A DNA stretch of 38,533 bases, taken from Myxococcales bacterium. GTDB lineage: Bacteria > Myxococcota_A > Polyangia > Polyangiales > Polyangiaceae. The notes under the pieces were generated by a model. The model did no database searches, had not been told where the DNA came from, and saw only the letters and a program-made list of their open reading frames with translations. Below are positions 14,623 to 22,700 of this stretch, piece after piece (the stretch's first letter is position 1; each line of letters opens with the position of its first letter). The position numbers and the translations under genes were made by a program. The stretch spans positions 1 through 38,533 of the forward strand of contig JAGQJA010000095.1 of assembly GCA_020430845.1 (NCBI GenBank). The letters run 5' to 3'.

Positions 14623-15704
14623 TCGACACGTCTCCCGCGGACGAGCGCGTACACGAGCGCGGCCGCCTCGACGTGCCCGTGGAACCCCGCGAGCACGAAG
14701 TACGCGCGCCGCGCGATCCCTAGGTCGACGAGCGCGTAGACGGCGATCACGATCGCGACGCCCGCGACGCACGTGAGCGCGCGCGGCCCGAAGTCCCTCC
14801 GCAGCGCTCGGACGGTCATGCGGAACGTCGGTGTGCCCTCGGCGCTGAGCGTCTCTTCGGGGATGACGCCGAGCCAGAAGGCGTAGTGGACCGAGTCGGT
14901 GAAGGCGTGCGCGAGCACGAGCGAGCCGGCCACTCCCGTCGCCGCGCCCGGCGCGAGCCAGGCCCCGACCTCGGCGATGTCGACGGAGAGCGCGCGCGCG
15001 CCCCACGCCGACGGGGCGCGGCCCGCGACGCTCAGCGCGCAGAGGCCCGCCAACGCGGCGACGAGGGCGAGCAGCACCCAGGCGGGGCCCCGTCGACGGT
15101 CTCGACGCCACACGACCCACCAGAGAGCGACCACGCCCAGGTTGTGGACGTGGACGAGCGCGAGCCGCGTCGTCGCGGCGTGGCCCAGCGCGATCACGCC
15201 GCACGCGACGAGCGCGGCGCAGCCGATCGCCGCGCGCCCGGCACGTCTCCCGTCGACCCAGGCCGCCACGAGCGCGAGGGCCGAGAGGCCGATCCCGAGA
15301 GCGACCTCCACGGGCGCGAGGCCTCCGGCGGTCGCGTACGGCTCGCCGATGCGCGTCGCGACGATCGCGACGGCGAACGTCGCGATCACGAGCACGCGCC
15401 CGCGAGCGTGCCCGTTGCGGATCACGTTGTAGCGCAGCGAGCTGGCCACGTGCGGGACGCCCAGCACCACCGGGCCGACCGCGAGCGCGAGCGCGGGCGC
15501 CGTCGCGGCGACGACGAACGCGACGGCGATCGCGACCAGGGCGCGCGCCATCACGCGATCGTCCCTGCGCCGGACCCAGCGGCCGACCCACGGCGCTCTG
15601 GCGACGCGGTAGAGAGCCGCCGAGCGCGCGCGATCGAGCGGTGCCGTCCAGTCGATCACCGCGCGGGAGACTATTTCACGTCGCGGCGCGTGCCTACTGC
15701 GCAT
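14517..15704 (-). CDS. Multi-pass membrane protein of unknown function, 395 aa
   Basis: About nine to ten hydrophobic segments rich in Ala, Val and Leu are separated by short Arg-rich loops. Conserved-looking polar spots lie in or near the helices: HVASSLRYNVIRNGH, HVHNLG, HAFTDSVHYAFWLGVIPEE and GFHGHVEAA. The many His residues suggest a metal or haem site, or a membrane enzyme, but I do not recognise a family. I chose the ATG at 15704 over a TTG 13 codons upstream; neither has a strong ribosome site. The last 36 or so residues are encoded antisense to the 14077 lipoprotein gene. Confidence 0.75.
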   Translation of the reverse strand: MRSRHAPRREIVSRAVIDWTAPLDRARSAALYRVARAPWVGRWVRRRDDRVMARALVAIAVAFVVAATAPALALAVGPVVLGVPHVASSLRYNVIRNGHARGRVLVIATFAVAIVATRIGEPYATAGGLAPVEVALGIGLSALALVAAWVDGRRAGRAAIGCAALVACGVIALGHAATTRLALVHVHNLGVVALWWVVWRRDRRRGPAWVLLALVAALAGLCALSVAGRAPSAWGARALSVDIAEVGAWLAPGAATGVAGSLVLAHAFTDSVHYAFWLGVIPEETLSAEGTPTFRMTVRALRRDFGPRALTCVAGVAIVIAVYALVDLGIARRAYFVLAGFHGHVEAAALVYALVRGRRVDHPPSRMQMRPTNAMSVHLGNAPAQSAPVTHSSVQ

Positions 15705-15771
15705 CGCGGTCCGCGCACGCAGGCGAGCGGCGCGCGCGTGCAAGGCTCGGGAGTTGCGCTATAGGGACGTG

Positions 15772-16356
15772 ATGCGTCGCCTCTCCCTCGCGCTCGCTGT
15801 CGCGGGCAGCCTGCTCTCTCTCCTCGTGGCGTGCGGCACCGACAACGGACCGGCGGCCGACGCCGGCGCCGAGGACGCTGCGCGACCGCGCGACGGCGCG
15901 GCGCAAGGCGACTCGGCGAGCGATCCCGACGGTACCGCCGGGGGAGACGCCGGCGTCGACGGCCCGAGCGACGCGGCCGCGGCGTTCGACGGCGAGTGCC
16001 TCGATGCGAGCACCGCGCCGATGACGGGCGAGACGTGCGCGGGCTTCGGGGCGGGTGAGCCGTGCGAGCCGGCGTGCGGCCTGCCGAAGTTCGGCTACGT
16101 GTGCTTCAACGGCGGGCCGCCCAACATCGCCGGCTGCGTCCAGGTGCGCAAGTCGATCGTCGGCGAGACGTACTGCTGCCCCAAGAACGACTGCGTGCGC
16201 GTGCCGGATCAAGACAACAAGTGCCTGAACGGCGCGCAGCCGAGCCTCTATCAGTGTCCGCCGACGGACAAGGACGGAGGCGCGGCCACGCCGCCGGGCG
16301 CTTGCACCGAGACGACGCTGCCGGGCAGCCCGTACAAGTACTACTGCTGCCCGTGA
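15772..16356 (+). CDS. Cys-rich lipoprotein, 194 aa
   Basis: The signal MRRLSLALAVAGSLLSLLVAC has lipobox LVAC (Cys21). An Asp/Ala/Gly linker reaches about residue 70. The mature domain has 14 or so Cys, including two CC pairs (YCCP, YYCCP), one of them at the C-terminus. An AGGGA ribosome site lies just before the ATG; a GTG and a TTG lie upstream in frame. Function unknown; probably an extracellular disulfide-rich domain. Confidence 0.75.
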   Translation: MRRLSLALAVAGSLLSLLVACGTDNGPAADAGAEDAARPRDGAAQGDSASDPDGTAGGDAGVDGPSDAAAAFDGECLDASTAPMTGETCAGFGAGEPCEPACGLPKFGYVCFNGGPPNIAGCVQVRKSIVGETYCCPKNDCVRVPDQDNKCLNGAQPSLYQCPPTDKDGGAATPPGACTETTLPGSPYKYYCCP

Positions 16357-16357
16357 C

Positions 16358-16391
16358 ACGACGTCGGCTCCGCGCGCGGAGCACGACGTCG
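16358..16391. terminator. Long hairpin between convergent lipoprotein genes
   Basis: A 16-bp perfect palindrome (16367-16382) is flanked by two copies of CGACGTCG, giving a 16-bp stem with one bulged A. It begins 1 bp after the plus-strand stop codon and ends 17 bp before the minus-strand stop codon. There is no T-run. Confidence 0.6.
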
Positions 16392-16408
16392 CCGCGGGTC
16401 GTCGGCGC

Positions 16409-16990
16409 TCAGAGCGAGACGTCGGTGCAGTTGCCGCCCGTGCACGTGTTGGTGCACGCCCCGGCCGCGCACTTGAAGGTGCAGCTCGATCCCGAGCACG
16501 TGTTGTCGCACTTCGAGCCTGCCTCGCAGATCATCGTGCAGCCGCCGCCCGAGCACGTGTGCTGGCACGTCGCGCCGGCCTTGCACGTGAACTGGCACCC
16601 GCCGCCCGAGCAGGTGTAGTTCGCGGTCGCGCCCGAGAGCGTGGTGATCTGGCAGCTGCCCGTCGTGCAGGCGACGTCGCACGTGCCCGAGCGGCACTCG
16701 CACTTGCCGCTCAAGATGCCGTCCGAGCAGGCGGGATCACCCGTCGAGCCGGAGCTGCCGCCGTCGGTGTTGCCCGAGCTCCCGCCGTCGGTGTTGCCGC
16801 TCGAGCCAGAGCTGCCGCTCGAGCCAGAGCTACCGCTCGAGCCCGAGCTGCCGCTGGAGCCCGAGCTGCTGCTCGCAGGCGGCGGATCCGTGCCGCTGTC
16901 CTTTCCGTCCACCACCGTCGTGGTGCATCCCACCGCCACGAACGCGCCCGCCACGAGCGAAAACCACGAAGCCGATCGACAAGAAGCCAT
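16409..16990 (-). CDS. Ser/Gly-repeat lipoprotein with Cys-rich repeats, 193 aa
   Basis: The start is the ATG at 16990 (MASCRSASWFSLV), giving lipobox VAVGC. A long SSG repeat linker and two GNTDGGSS units follow. About 3.5 copies of an 18-20 residue unit, TCSGGGCxxxCxAGxxCxx, come next. The spacing suggests a disulfide-laced beta-solenoid or a DUF3060-like repeat; I cannot confirm either. A stalk-and-head surface protein is the simplest reading. Confidence 0.78.
   Translation of the reverse strand: MASCRSASWFSLVAGAFVAVGCTTTVVDGKDSGTDPPPASSSSGSSGSSGSSGSSGSSGSSGSSGNTDGGSSGNTDGGSSGSTGDPACSDGILSGKCECRSGTCDVACTTGSCQITTLSGATANYTCSGGGCQFTCKAGATCQHTCSGGGCTMICEAGSKCDNTCSGSSCTFKCAAGACTNTCTGGNCTDVSL
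16797..16872. repeat. Tandem 18-bp repeat encoding the Ser/Gly stalk
   Basis: Roughly four copies of a CCGCTCGAGCCAGAGCTG-type unit, with third-position variation, encode the repeated Ser-Ser-Gly stalk of the lipoprotein. Copy number could vary by slippage. Confidence 0.7.
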
Positions 16991-17158
16991 GTGTCCCGTT
17001 CTCCCTTTGCGAAGTGGGCGCGCGCCCGTCGCGGACGCGCTGCCGAAGGGAGCCATTACGAGAAGCGTGCCGGCTCGCGCCGGGCGAAAAGTCGAACAAT
17101 TTCAATAGACAGTCGCGTCCCGCGTGACGCGCGGTCCGCGCACGCGCGCCCGTGCCGT

Positions 17159-17219
17159 GCGTCACGCATGACGCGCCCGCGCCCGCGCCCGCGCCCGCTG
17201 ACGCGCCCGCGCCCGCGCC
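17159..17219. repeat. GCGCCC simple repeat and small hairpin after the HDAC-family gene
   Basis: A 6-bp stem (17159-17164 with 17169-17174) runs into two blocks of GCGCCC hexamers split by CTGA. The blocks end at the TAG of the minus-strand amidohydrolase gene. Apart from this, 16991-17218 shows nothing I can support. Confidence 0.6.
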
Positions 17220-18235
17220 TACTGGTGAATCTTCCACGCGCGCTCGGCCACGGCCTGGGCGCGTCCGATGTCCGCCGCATCGACGTCGCGCGGGATGTCG
17301 ATGCCGACGCCCTCGACGATGCCGCGCGTCGCGGCGAGGAGCCCCGTCTCGAGCGCGATGAGGTCGTATCCGCCCTCGAGCACGAGCGCGATGCGCCCGC
17401 CGGCGTGCCGATCGGCGACGCGCCGGAGCTCGCGCGCCATCCACCCGAAGGCGTCGGCGGTGAGCGTCATCTCGGCCAGCGGATCGCGCGCGGAGGCGTC
17501 GAAGCCCGCGCTGACGAGCACGAGGTCGGGCGCGAACTCGTCGAGCACAGGCAAGATGATCCGCTCGAACGCGCCGCGAAATACGCCGTCGCCGCCGCCC
17601 GCGGTGAGCGGCACGTTGACGGTGTGGCCGGTGCCCTCACCGGTGCCGGTCTCGAGGACGGCACCGGTGCCCGGGTAGAAGGGGAACTGGTGCGTCGACA
17701 CGTAGAGCACCGACGGGTCGTCGTAGAACATCTCCTGGGTGCCGTTGCCGTGGTGCACGTCCCAGTCGATGATCGCCACGCGCCCGAGGCCGCGCGCGCG
17801 CGCGTGGGCGGCGGCGACGGCGACGTTGTTCAGCAAGCAGAAGCCCATGGCCTGATCGGCCCGCGCGTGGTGGCCCGGCGGGCGCACGAGCGCGACGCCC
17901 CGGCGGAGCGGGCCGTCGACCAGCGCGTCGACCATCGCCACGGTGCCGCCCGCGGCGAGCCGCGCGATCTCGGCCGAGCGGGGCGAGACGAACGTGTCGG
18001 CGTCGATGAACGCTTGCTTGCCTTCCATCGAAGCGAGCCACTCGACGAACGCCGGGGTGTGCACCCGGGCGAGCTCCTCGGCCGTGGCCAGGCGTGGCTC
18101 GAGCGGCATGAACGCGAGCCGCGACTGCTCGACGGCCGCGCGCGCCGCGTCGAGGCGCTCGGGGCGCTCGGGGTGGTAAGCCCCCGCCCGGTGCTGGAAG
18201 AAGCGGGGATCGCTGAGGAGGACGGCGTCCTTCAT
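17219..18235 (-). CDS. Histone-deacetylase-family zinc amidohydrolase, 338 aa
   Basis: All class II HDAC/acetylpolyamine amidohydrolase motifs are present: RPPGHH (His122, His123), GFCLLNN at 131-137, DWDVHHGNG with zinc ligands Asp159 and His161, STHQFPFYPGTG, AGFDA with zinc ligand Asp246, and LEGGY with Tyr290. The length is typical of bacterial members. The enzyme should remove acyl groups from lysine, acetoin-type or polyamine substrates; which one cannot be told. It is cytoplasmic (no signal peptide). It is divergent from the 18307 gene, with 71 bp between them. No ribosome site is visible before the ATG. Confidence 0.93.
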   Translation of the reverse strand: MKDAVLLSDPRFFQHRAGAYHPERPERLDAARAAVEQSRLAFMPLEPRLATAEELARVHTPAFVEWLASMEGKQAFIDADTFVSPRSAEIARLAAGGTVAMVDALVDGPLRRGVALVRPPGHHARADQAMGFCLLNNVAVAAAHARARGLGRVAIIDWDVHHGNGTQEMFYDDPSVLYVSTHQFPFYPGTGAVLETGTGEGTGHTVNVPLTAGGGDGVFRGAFERIILPVLDEFAPDLVLVSAGFDASARDPLAEMTLTADAFGWMARELRRVADRHAGGRIALVLEGGYDLIALETGLLAATRGIVEGVGIDIPRDVDAADIGRAQAVAERAWKIHQ

Positions 18236-18306
18236 GTGGGTTGCCCGTCTGGACTCGGCGATGATAGCGTCGTACGCCGCTGTAAGAAACGCTTGCCGAG
18301 GGCGGA

Positions 18307-19734
18307 ATGCGAAACAAGATCATCGCAGTAAACGCCGTCATCGTACTGATCGTCGGCCTGCTCGCGTTCGCCATCGTGCGAACGTCCCTGGGAGTGGCGA
18401 CGGGAAGCCCAGACGCGCTGAAGAAGCGCGCTGAGACCGATGCCGAAGCTGCCGCAGCGAAGCTGCAACGGGACGCGCTCGTGCTCGAGCGCTGGTTGAT
18501 CGGCGCCGCGACCGAAGCGCCCGTGCGCGCCGTGATGTCCAAGGCCACACAAGAGGCCAAGGGCGACTCGGCGACGCAGGCGTGCGACGGCGTCGTCAGC
18601 GCCGCGAAGACGGCCTTCGGGGCCCGCGCCCCGTCGATCGTCGCGATGGTCGACACCAGCGGCAAGATCATCGGGCGCAACGGCTCGAACCTCGCCCGCG
18701 GAGAGGACGTCGCCAGCGCGTATCCGGCCTTCAAAGAGGCGCTCAAGACGGGGCGCGGCGGCAGCGACGTGTGGAGCGACAAGGCTCGCGCCGACCAATA
18801 CCTGGTGGCGTACGCGCCCGTGCGCGACGAGGCGGGCCAGCCGGCCGGCGCCATCTACGCGGGCGTGCCGTTGGCCGATTCGCTCTCGCGCGTGAGCGAA
18901 GGCGCGTCGGGGCAGGGCCTGCTGCTGCTCACGGTCAGCGGCGACTCCATCCAAGTCGCCTCGACCTCGACCAACACGTCCGAGGAGGTCAAGGCCGCCA
19001 TCGCGGGCGCGACCGAGCCCGTCATGAGCGCCCTCAAGGCGGGCAACGTCGTGATCGGCACGCAGAAGGACACGGCGTTCGCCGTGGCGCCGCTCGAGGC
19101 CTTCGGCGACGGCAAGCGTGCCGCCCTCGTGGCGGTCGCGCCCACCACGCTGCTCGAGGGCGCCAACGCGGCCTCGTACTCGATCCTGGGCGTCATGGTG
19201 CTCGGCATCGTGATGGTCCTCGGCGGCGGCGTCGTGCTCGGCAACTACATCTCGCGTCCGATCCAGATGCTCGAAGAGGGGCTCCTCGCCATCCTCAACG
19301 GCCAATCCGACAAGCGCTTCGAGCTCGATCACGCCGAGCTCGGCGGTCTCGCGTTCCGCATCGATCAGCTCCTCAACCAGCTCATGGGTATCGAGGAGGA
19401 CACGACCGACGAAGAAGGACGCGTCTCCAAGGCCCCGACCGCGGCGAACTTCAGCGACGCCATGGCCGTCGACCGCAGCGGTCAGCAGCCCGCGGTCGAC
19501 CCGGCGAGGCTTGCGGCCGAGCCCGCCGATGCTTATTACGCTCGCCTCTACAGCGAATACATGGCCGCGAAGCGCGCCCTCGGCGAGCAGGTCGACCACA
19601 TCACCGACGCCGCTTTCCGCAGCAGAATCCAAGGGATGGAGCAAGACGCCGCCAGCAAGCAGGGGCGCCCGGTCCGCTACCACGTGCAGACGAACGGCCG
19701 TGAGGTCGTCCTCCTCGCGGTTCCCCTCGGATAA
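18307..19734 (+). CDS. Membrane sensor-like protein with Cache-like and HAMP-like regions, MXAN_5187-type C-terminus, 475 aa
   Basis: TM1 is at about residues 5-27. A periplasmic region of about 260 residues follows, with a Cache-like segment (FGARAPSIVAMVDTSGKIIG, then AYAPVRDEAGQPAGAIYAGVPL). TM2 is at about 290-313. A HAMP-like pair of helices begins ISRPIQMLEEGL. After a linker comes a C-terminal domain (about 410-475: AYYARLYSEYMAAKRALGE ... VRYHVQTNGREVVLLAVPL) that I recognise as like M. xanthus MXAN_5187. There is no kinase, MA or GGDEF output domain. A GAGGGCGGA ribosome site precedes the ATG. It is followed after 41 bp by a HEAT-repeat protein, a likely partner. Confidence 0.78.
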   Translation: MRNKIIAVNAVIVLIVGLLAFAIVRTSLGVATGSPDALKKRAETDAEAAAAKLQRDALVLERWLIGAATEAPVRAVMSKATQEAKGDSATQACDGVVSAAKTAFGARAPSIVAMVDTSGKIIGRNGSNLARGEDVASAYPAFKEALKTGRGGSDVWSDKARADQYLVAYAPVRDEAGQPAGAIYAGVPLADSLSRVSEGASGQGLLLLTVSGDSIQVASTSTNTSEEVKAAIAGATEPVMSALKAGNVVIGTQKDTAFAVAPLEAFGDGKRAALVAVAPTTLLEGANAASYSILGVMVLGIVMVLGGGVVLGNYISRPIQMLEEGLLAILNGQSDKRFELDHAELGGLAFRIDQLLNQLMGIEEDTTDEEGRVSKAPTAANFSDAMAVDRSGQQPAVDPARLAAEPADAYYARLYSEYMAAKRALGEQVDHITDAAFRSRIQGMEQDAASKQGRPVRYHVQTNGREVVLLAVPLG

Positions 19735-19775
19735 CGCCCCGGCCATCGGCCCGGGGGGACGAGGACTTTCGACAT

Positions 19776-20513
19776 ATGGGTCTGTTCGACCTCTTCAAGA
19801 AAAAGGGCGGCGGCGACGGCAAGAAGTCGAGCCCCGCCGCCAAGTGGGCCGAGGCCGCGGGCAACAAGCGGGCGCAGACGTACGATCGCCAAGAGGCGCT
19901 GCAAGAGCTGGCGGCGATGGGCACGGCCGACGCGGCCGAGGCCCTGCTCAAGCGCTTCACCTTCACGATCGACCCGTCGATCACCGACCAAGACGAGAAA
20001 GAGATCGCCTTCCAGGGCGTCCTCAAGGCCGGCAAAGACGCGATCGAGCCCGTGCGCGCGTTCGCGGCCAAGGCCGAGAGCCTCGCTTGGCCCATGCGCG
20101 TCTGCAAAGAGATCCTCTCCGAGGACGAGGTCATCGACGAGCTGTGCACGTGGCTCAGCCGCTGGGACACCGAGTACGCGCGCTTCATCGACCCCAAGCT
20201 CCAGCTGCTCAACGAGCTCGGTGACTTCACCGACGAGCGCGTGGTCGAGGCCGTCACGCCGTTCCTCGAGGACGTGAACGAGCCCGCGCGCTTCCACGCC
20301 GTCGTCGCGCTCCTCAACCAGCAGTCCGACGCCGTCGCCGACTCGCTGCTCAAGATGCTCCTCGAGGAAGAGAGCGTCCGCATCAAAGCCAAGGTGGCCG
20401 ACGCCTTCATCCAGCGCGAGTGGGTCGTCCCCGAAGACCAGCGCGAGCCCGTCCGCAAGGTCCTGCCGTACGAGTACGGCATCGACGGCAACGGCAACTT
20501 CAGCAAGCGCTGA
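19776..20513 (+). CDS. HEAT-repeat protein, 245 aa
   Basis: The basic N-terminus (MGLFDLFKKKGGGDGKK) could touch the membrane surface. Helical pairs of HEAT type follow from about residue 38: RQEALQELAAMGTADAAEALLKRF, EIAFQGVLKAGKDAIEPVRAF, and further units to about 225. There is no signal peptide, so it should be cytoplasmic. Position suggests it works with the Cache/HAMP-like protein encoded just upstream. HEAT proteins are scaffolds; the partner is unproven. Confidence 0.78.
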   Translation: MGLFDLFKKKGGGDGKKSSPAAKWAEAAGNKRAQTYDRQEALQELAAMGTADAAEALLKRFTFTIDPSITDQDEKEIAFQGVLKAGKDAIEPVRAFAAKAESLAWPMRVCKEILSEDEVIDELCTWLSRWDTEYARFIDPKLQLLNELGDFTDERVVEAVTPFLEDVNEPARFHAVVALLNQQSDAVADSLLKMLLEEESVRIKAKVADAFIQREWVVPEDQREPVRKVLPYEYGIDGNGNFSKR

Positions 20514-20540
20514 CCGCCGCACACCCGCCGCGGGCCCGTC

Positions 20541-20600
20541 GCGGGCCGGCTGCACGCGCCGCGGGCCGGCTGTACGCGCCGCGGGCCGGCTGTACGCGCC
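20541..20600. repeat. Three tandem 20-bp repeats in a convergent intergenic gap
   Basis: The unit GCGGGCCGGCTGYACGCGCC occurs at 20541-20560, 20561-20580 and 20581-20600, with a four-base start of a fourth copy. Only the C/T at unit position 13 varies. The unit contains the GGCCGGC palindrome core. Confidence 0.85.
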
Positions 20601-20638
20601 GCGGCAGCTAGGCAGGCTGGTCGGCAGGTAGAAACCAA

Positions 20639-20671
20639 ACGACCCGCGCCGCGTCTCCGCGGGCGGGTCGT
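20639..20671 (-). terminator. Rho-independent-like terminator of the GltA/GltB-type operon
   Basis: Nine-bp perfect arms (20639-20647 with 20663-20671) enclose a GC-rich loop. Reading the minus strand, the hairpin lies 34 bp after the stop codon and is followed by GTTTGGTTTC, a fair T-tract for this genome. Confidence 0.65.
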
Positions 20672-20704
20672 CGTGTACGGGGCGCTCGGGGCGCCGCCGC
20701 GCCG

Positions 20705-21544
20705 TCAGTCCGTCGTCTTGGGCAGCGTCGGCAGGTAGAAGCCGGCCTGCAGCGTGAACATCTGGTTGAAGCTGAAGGTGCGGTCCTCGGCGTCGACGCG
20801 CTGGTCGGGGAACTTCGCGTCGTTGCCGCCGCCGCGCTGGTCGAAGCCGGCGCGGTTCCACGAGAAGGGGAACGCGCGGTACTCGAACGCGAGGCTGATG
20901 AAGTTCGTCGTGTAGAGCGAGAGGCCCAGGCCGAACGACGGCGCGACGGCCGTGCGCGACTCGAGGCCGAACGTGGTCGGGTCGCTGCAGGGCTTCTTGC
21001 CGGGGCCGCCGCAGTCGCCGCGCTCTTGCAGACCGACGAACGCCACGCCGCCGTGGACGTAGAGATCGGTGTCGACGAAGAGCTTCTGGAAGATGGCGAG
21101 CTTGCCGCGGAACGGGCTGAACACCAGCTGCGGGTTGATCATGTACGTGTAGCGCGCCGTCTGGTCGGCGAACTTGCCCCGCGGGCCCACGTTCACCGCC
21201 GTGCGCGAGTTGCGCGGCGACACGCTGTCGATCTGGTCGGTCAGGTCGGTGGAGAGCCCGATGAGGCCGTAGCCCCCGAAGACGCCCACGCCGAGCCAGT
21301 CGAACAGGTTGTACTGCAGCCGGCCCGTCACGAAGTACGTGCGGCGGTACTCGTCGAGCAGCGTCGCGCTCATACCCGCGCCGAGCTCGAAGCGCCCCTC
21401 GCGGTAGTGCCGGAGCCTGCGCACAGCCGGCGCGCCCGCGAGCGGACCCGTCAGCTGGATCTCCTGCGCGGCCGCGTCGTTCGAGATCGCGAGTGTGCCG
21501 AGCGCCATCGCGCCCGACGCCAGGATCGTGAGCCATCGCTTCAT
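20705..21544 (-). CDS. Outer-membrane beta-barrel protein, GltA/GltB-type, 279 aa
   Basis: The signal peptide (MKRWLTILASGAMALGTLA ... AAAQE) precedes a short basic stretch and a barrel of about 230 residues with alternating Tyr/Phe strands and a DCGGPGKKPC loop. This fits the myxobacterial outer-membrane beta-barrel family (I recall TIGR04565) that includes GltA/GltB and NfsA/NfsB of the gliding and spore-coat export machines. The second barrel gene lies 32 bp upstream on the same strand, and GltC-GltG homologues start 7.5 kb to the right. It should be the outer-membrane part of that envelope-spanning complex. The start is the ATG at 21544, preceded by GGAGACGAGGAC. Which of A or B it matches cannot be settled here. 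Confidence 0.72.
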   Translation of the reverse strand: MKRWLTILASGAMALGTLAISNDAAAQEIQLTGPLAGAPAVRRLRHYREGRFELGAGMSATLLDEYRRTYFVTGRLQYNLFDWLGVGVFGGYGLIGLSTDLTDQIDSVSPRNSRTAVNVGPRGKFADQTARYTYMINPQLVFSPFRGKLAIFQKLFVDTDLYVHGGVAFVGLQERGDCGGPGKKPCSDPTTFGLESRTAVAPSFGLGLSLYTTNFISLAFEYRAFPFSWNRAGFDQRGGGNDAKFPDQRVDAEDRTFSFNQMFTLQAGFYLPTLPKTTD

Positions 21545-21576
21545 GATCGTCCTCGTCTCCTTCGCCACGCCGCGCC

Positions 21577-22557
21577 TCACCGGGGCAACCTGTAGTCCCA
21601 GCTGAACGGCAAGAAGACCGCGACGCCGAGCTGAGCCTGGATGTTGTTCGTCAGCGGCTTCTCACCGAACCAGGTGCTCTGGTTCTGCTGCTGATCTTGC
21701 GTCGGGGCGACCGTGAGCGCCTCGAGCTGCTCCACGTAGATGTAGTCGCGGATTTCGGTCGTGATCGCGAACCAGCGGTTGAGCGCGATGCGGAAGCCGA
21801 GGCCCACGTTGAACGAGAGCCGGTTGTCGAACTCGAACTTGCGGTTGTCGGGGTCGATGACGGGGATGGGCTTGGTGCGCGCGATGCCCACGCCGCCGAC
21901 CACGTACGCGTCGTACGAGAAGATGAACTGGCCGAACCCGGCGAACTTTCCGTACATCGGGACGTACGTGAAGTTGGCCGCGGCGTTCATCTGGTACTCG
22001 TTGAGCGGCACGGCGACGCGCGACGCTCGACGGTTCTGGAAGTTGAACTCCTTCTCGACGTTGAACGGCTGGTAGAAGGTGCCGTTGATGCCGATCGCGA
22101 GGACGTTCGTGAGGTAGTAGTTGACCGCCAGGCCGGGGCCGGGGTGGTTGACGAACTGATCGTTCAGGGTGAACGACCAGTACGGCTGGATCTCGAAGCG
22201 ACCGCGACGGAGGAAGTAGATCTGCTGGACGGCGTAGACCTCGGCAGCGACGTCGCGCTGCGCGGCCTTGCCCAGGTCGGCCTGCTTCGGACACGCCGAA
22301 GGGTCGATCTCGCAGATGCCTCCGCCACCCGTGCCGGCCGGTTTGGTGCCGTCGTCGGGCGGGGGAGTGTCCGCCGGCGGCGTGTCGGTGGGCGGCTTCG
22401 GGTCGTCGAGCTCAATCGAGTCTCCGCCTCCTGCCGCGGGCGCGGCCGCACCTCCGGCGGGAGGTTGTCCCCCGGCGGGTTTTGCCGGCTGCGCCATCGC
22501 AACCGTGGGCAGCATCATGAGCGCTGCCAAGAGGAGACACCATCGCGCCTGCTTCAT
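21577..22557 (-). CDS. Outer-membrane beta-barrel protein, GltA/GltB-type, with Pro-rich N-terminal segment, 326 aa
   Basis: A signal peptide (to about residue 23, VAMAQP) is followed by a Pro/Gly/Ala segment containing SIELDDPKPP and a CEIDPSAC pair. The barrel region starts at about residue 100 (FLRRGRFEIQPYWSFTLNDQ) and ends FSWDYRLPR. FLRRGRFEIQP resembles the HYREGRFELGA start of the 20705 barrel, so the two are distant paralogues. The start is the ATG at 22557 with GGAAGGGG about 10 bp upstream. It is first of the two-gene operon. The IELDDP motif recurs in the GltC-like protein encoded at 29049, which hints at a shared binding site. Confidence 0.72.
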   Translation of the reverse strand: MKQARWCLLLAALMMLPTVAMAQPAKPAGGQPPAGGAAAPAAGGGDSIELDDPKPPTDTPPADTPPPDDGTKPAGTGGGGICEIDPSACPKQADLGKAAQRDVAAEVYAVQQIYFLRRGRFEIQPYWSFTLNDQFVNHPGPGLAVNYYLTNVLAIGINGTFYQPFNVEKEFNFQNRRASRVAVPLNEYQMNAAANFTYVPMYGKFAGFGQFIFSYDAYVVGGVGIARTKPIPVIDPDNRKFEFDNRLSFNVGLGFRIALNRWFAITTEIRDYIYVEQLEALTVAPTQDQQQNQSTWFGEKPLTNNIQAQLGVAVFLPFSWDYRLPR

Positions 22558-22645
22558 CGAAAACCCCTTCCGCTTCCGCGCACTGCTGCGAGCGTAACTC
22601 ATTAGAAAAATTGGGGATTTCAGGGGTACAGCAAACTTCCGCGGC

Positions 22646-22675
22646 AATATACCACGCGCTTTTAAGCGCGGGCAA
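22646..22675 (-). promoter_or_regulatory. Candidate promoter of the barrel operon with palindrome in its spacer
   Basis: TTGCCC (22675-22670) and TATATT (22651-22646) are 18 bp apart on the minus strand. A perfect palindrome with CGCGCTT arms (22655-22670) fills the spacer. The same hairpin could instead terminate ftsY, which ends at 22701. The region 22558-22700 is unusually AT-rich for this window. Confidence 0.45.
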
Positions 22676-22700
22676 TCACAGAAGAAGAGGAAATCCGTCC

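Noticed and set aside
16797-17219. Repeats as a CRISPR array
   Set aside because: The repeats are coding Ser/Gly units and GC-rich hexamers without unique spacers of constant length.
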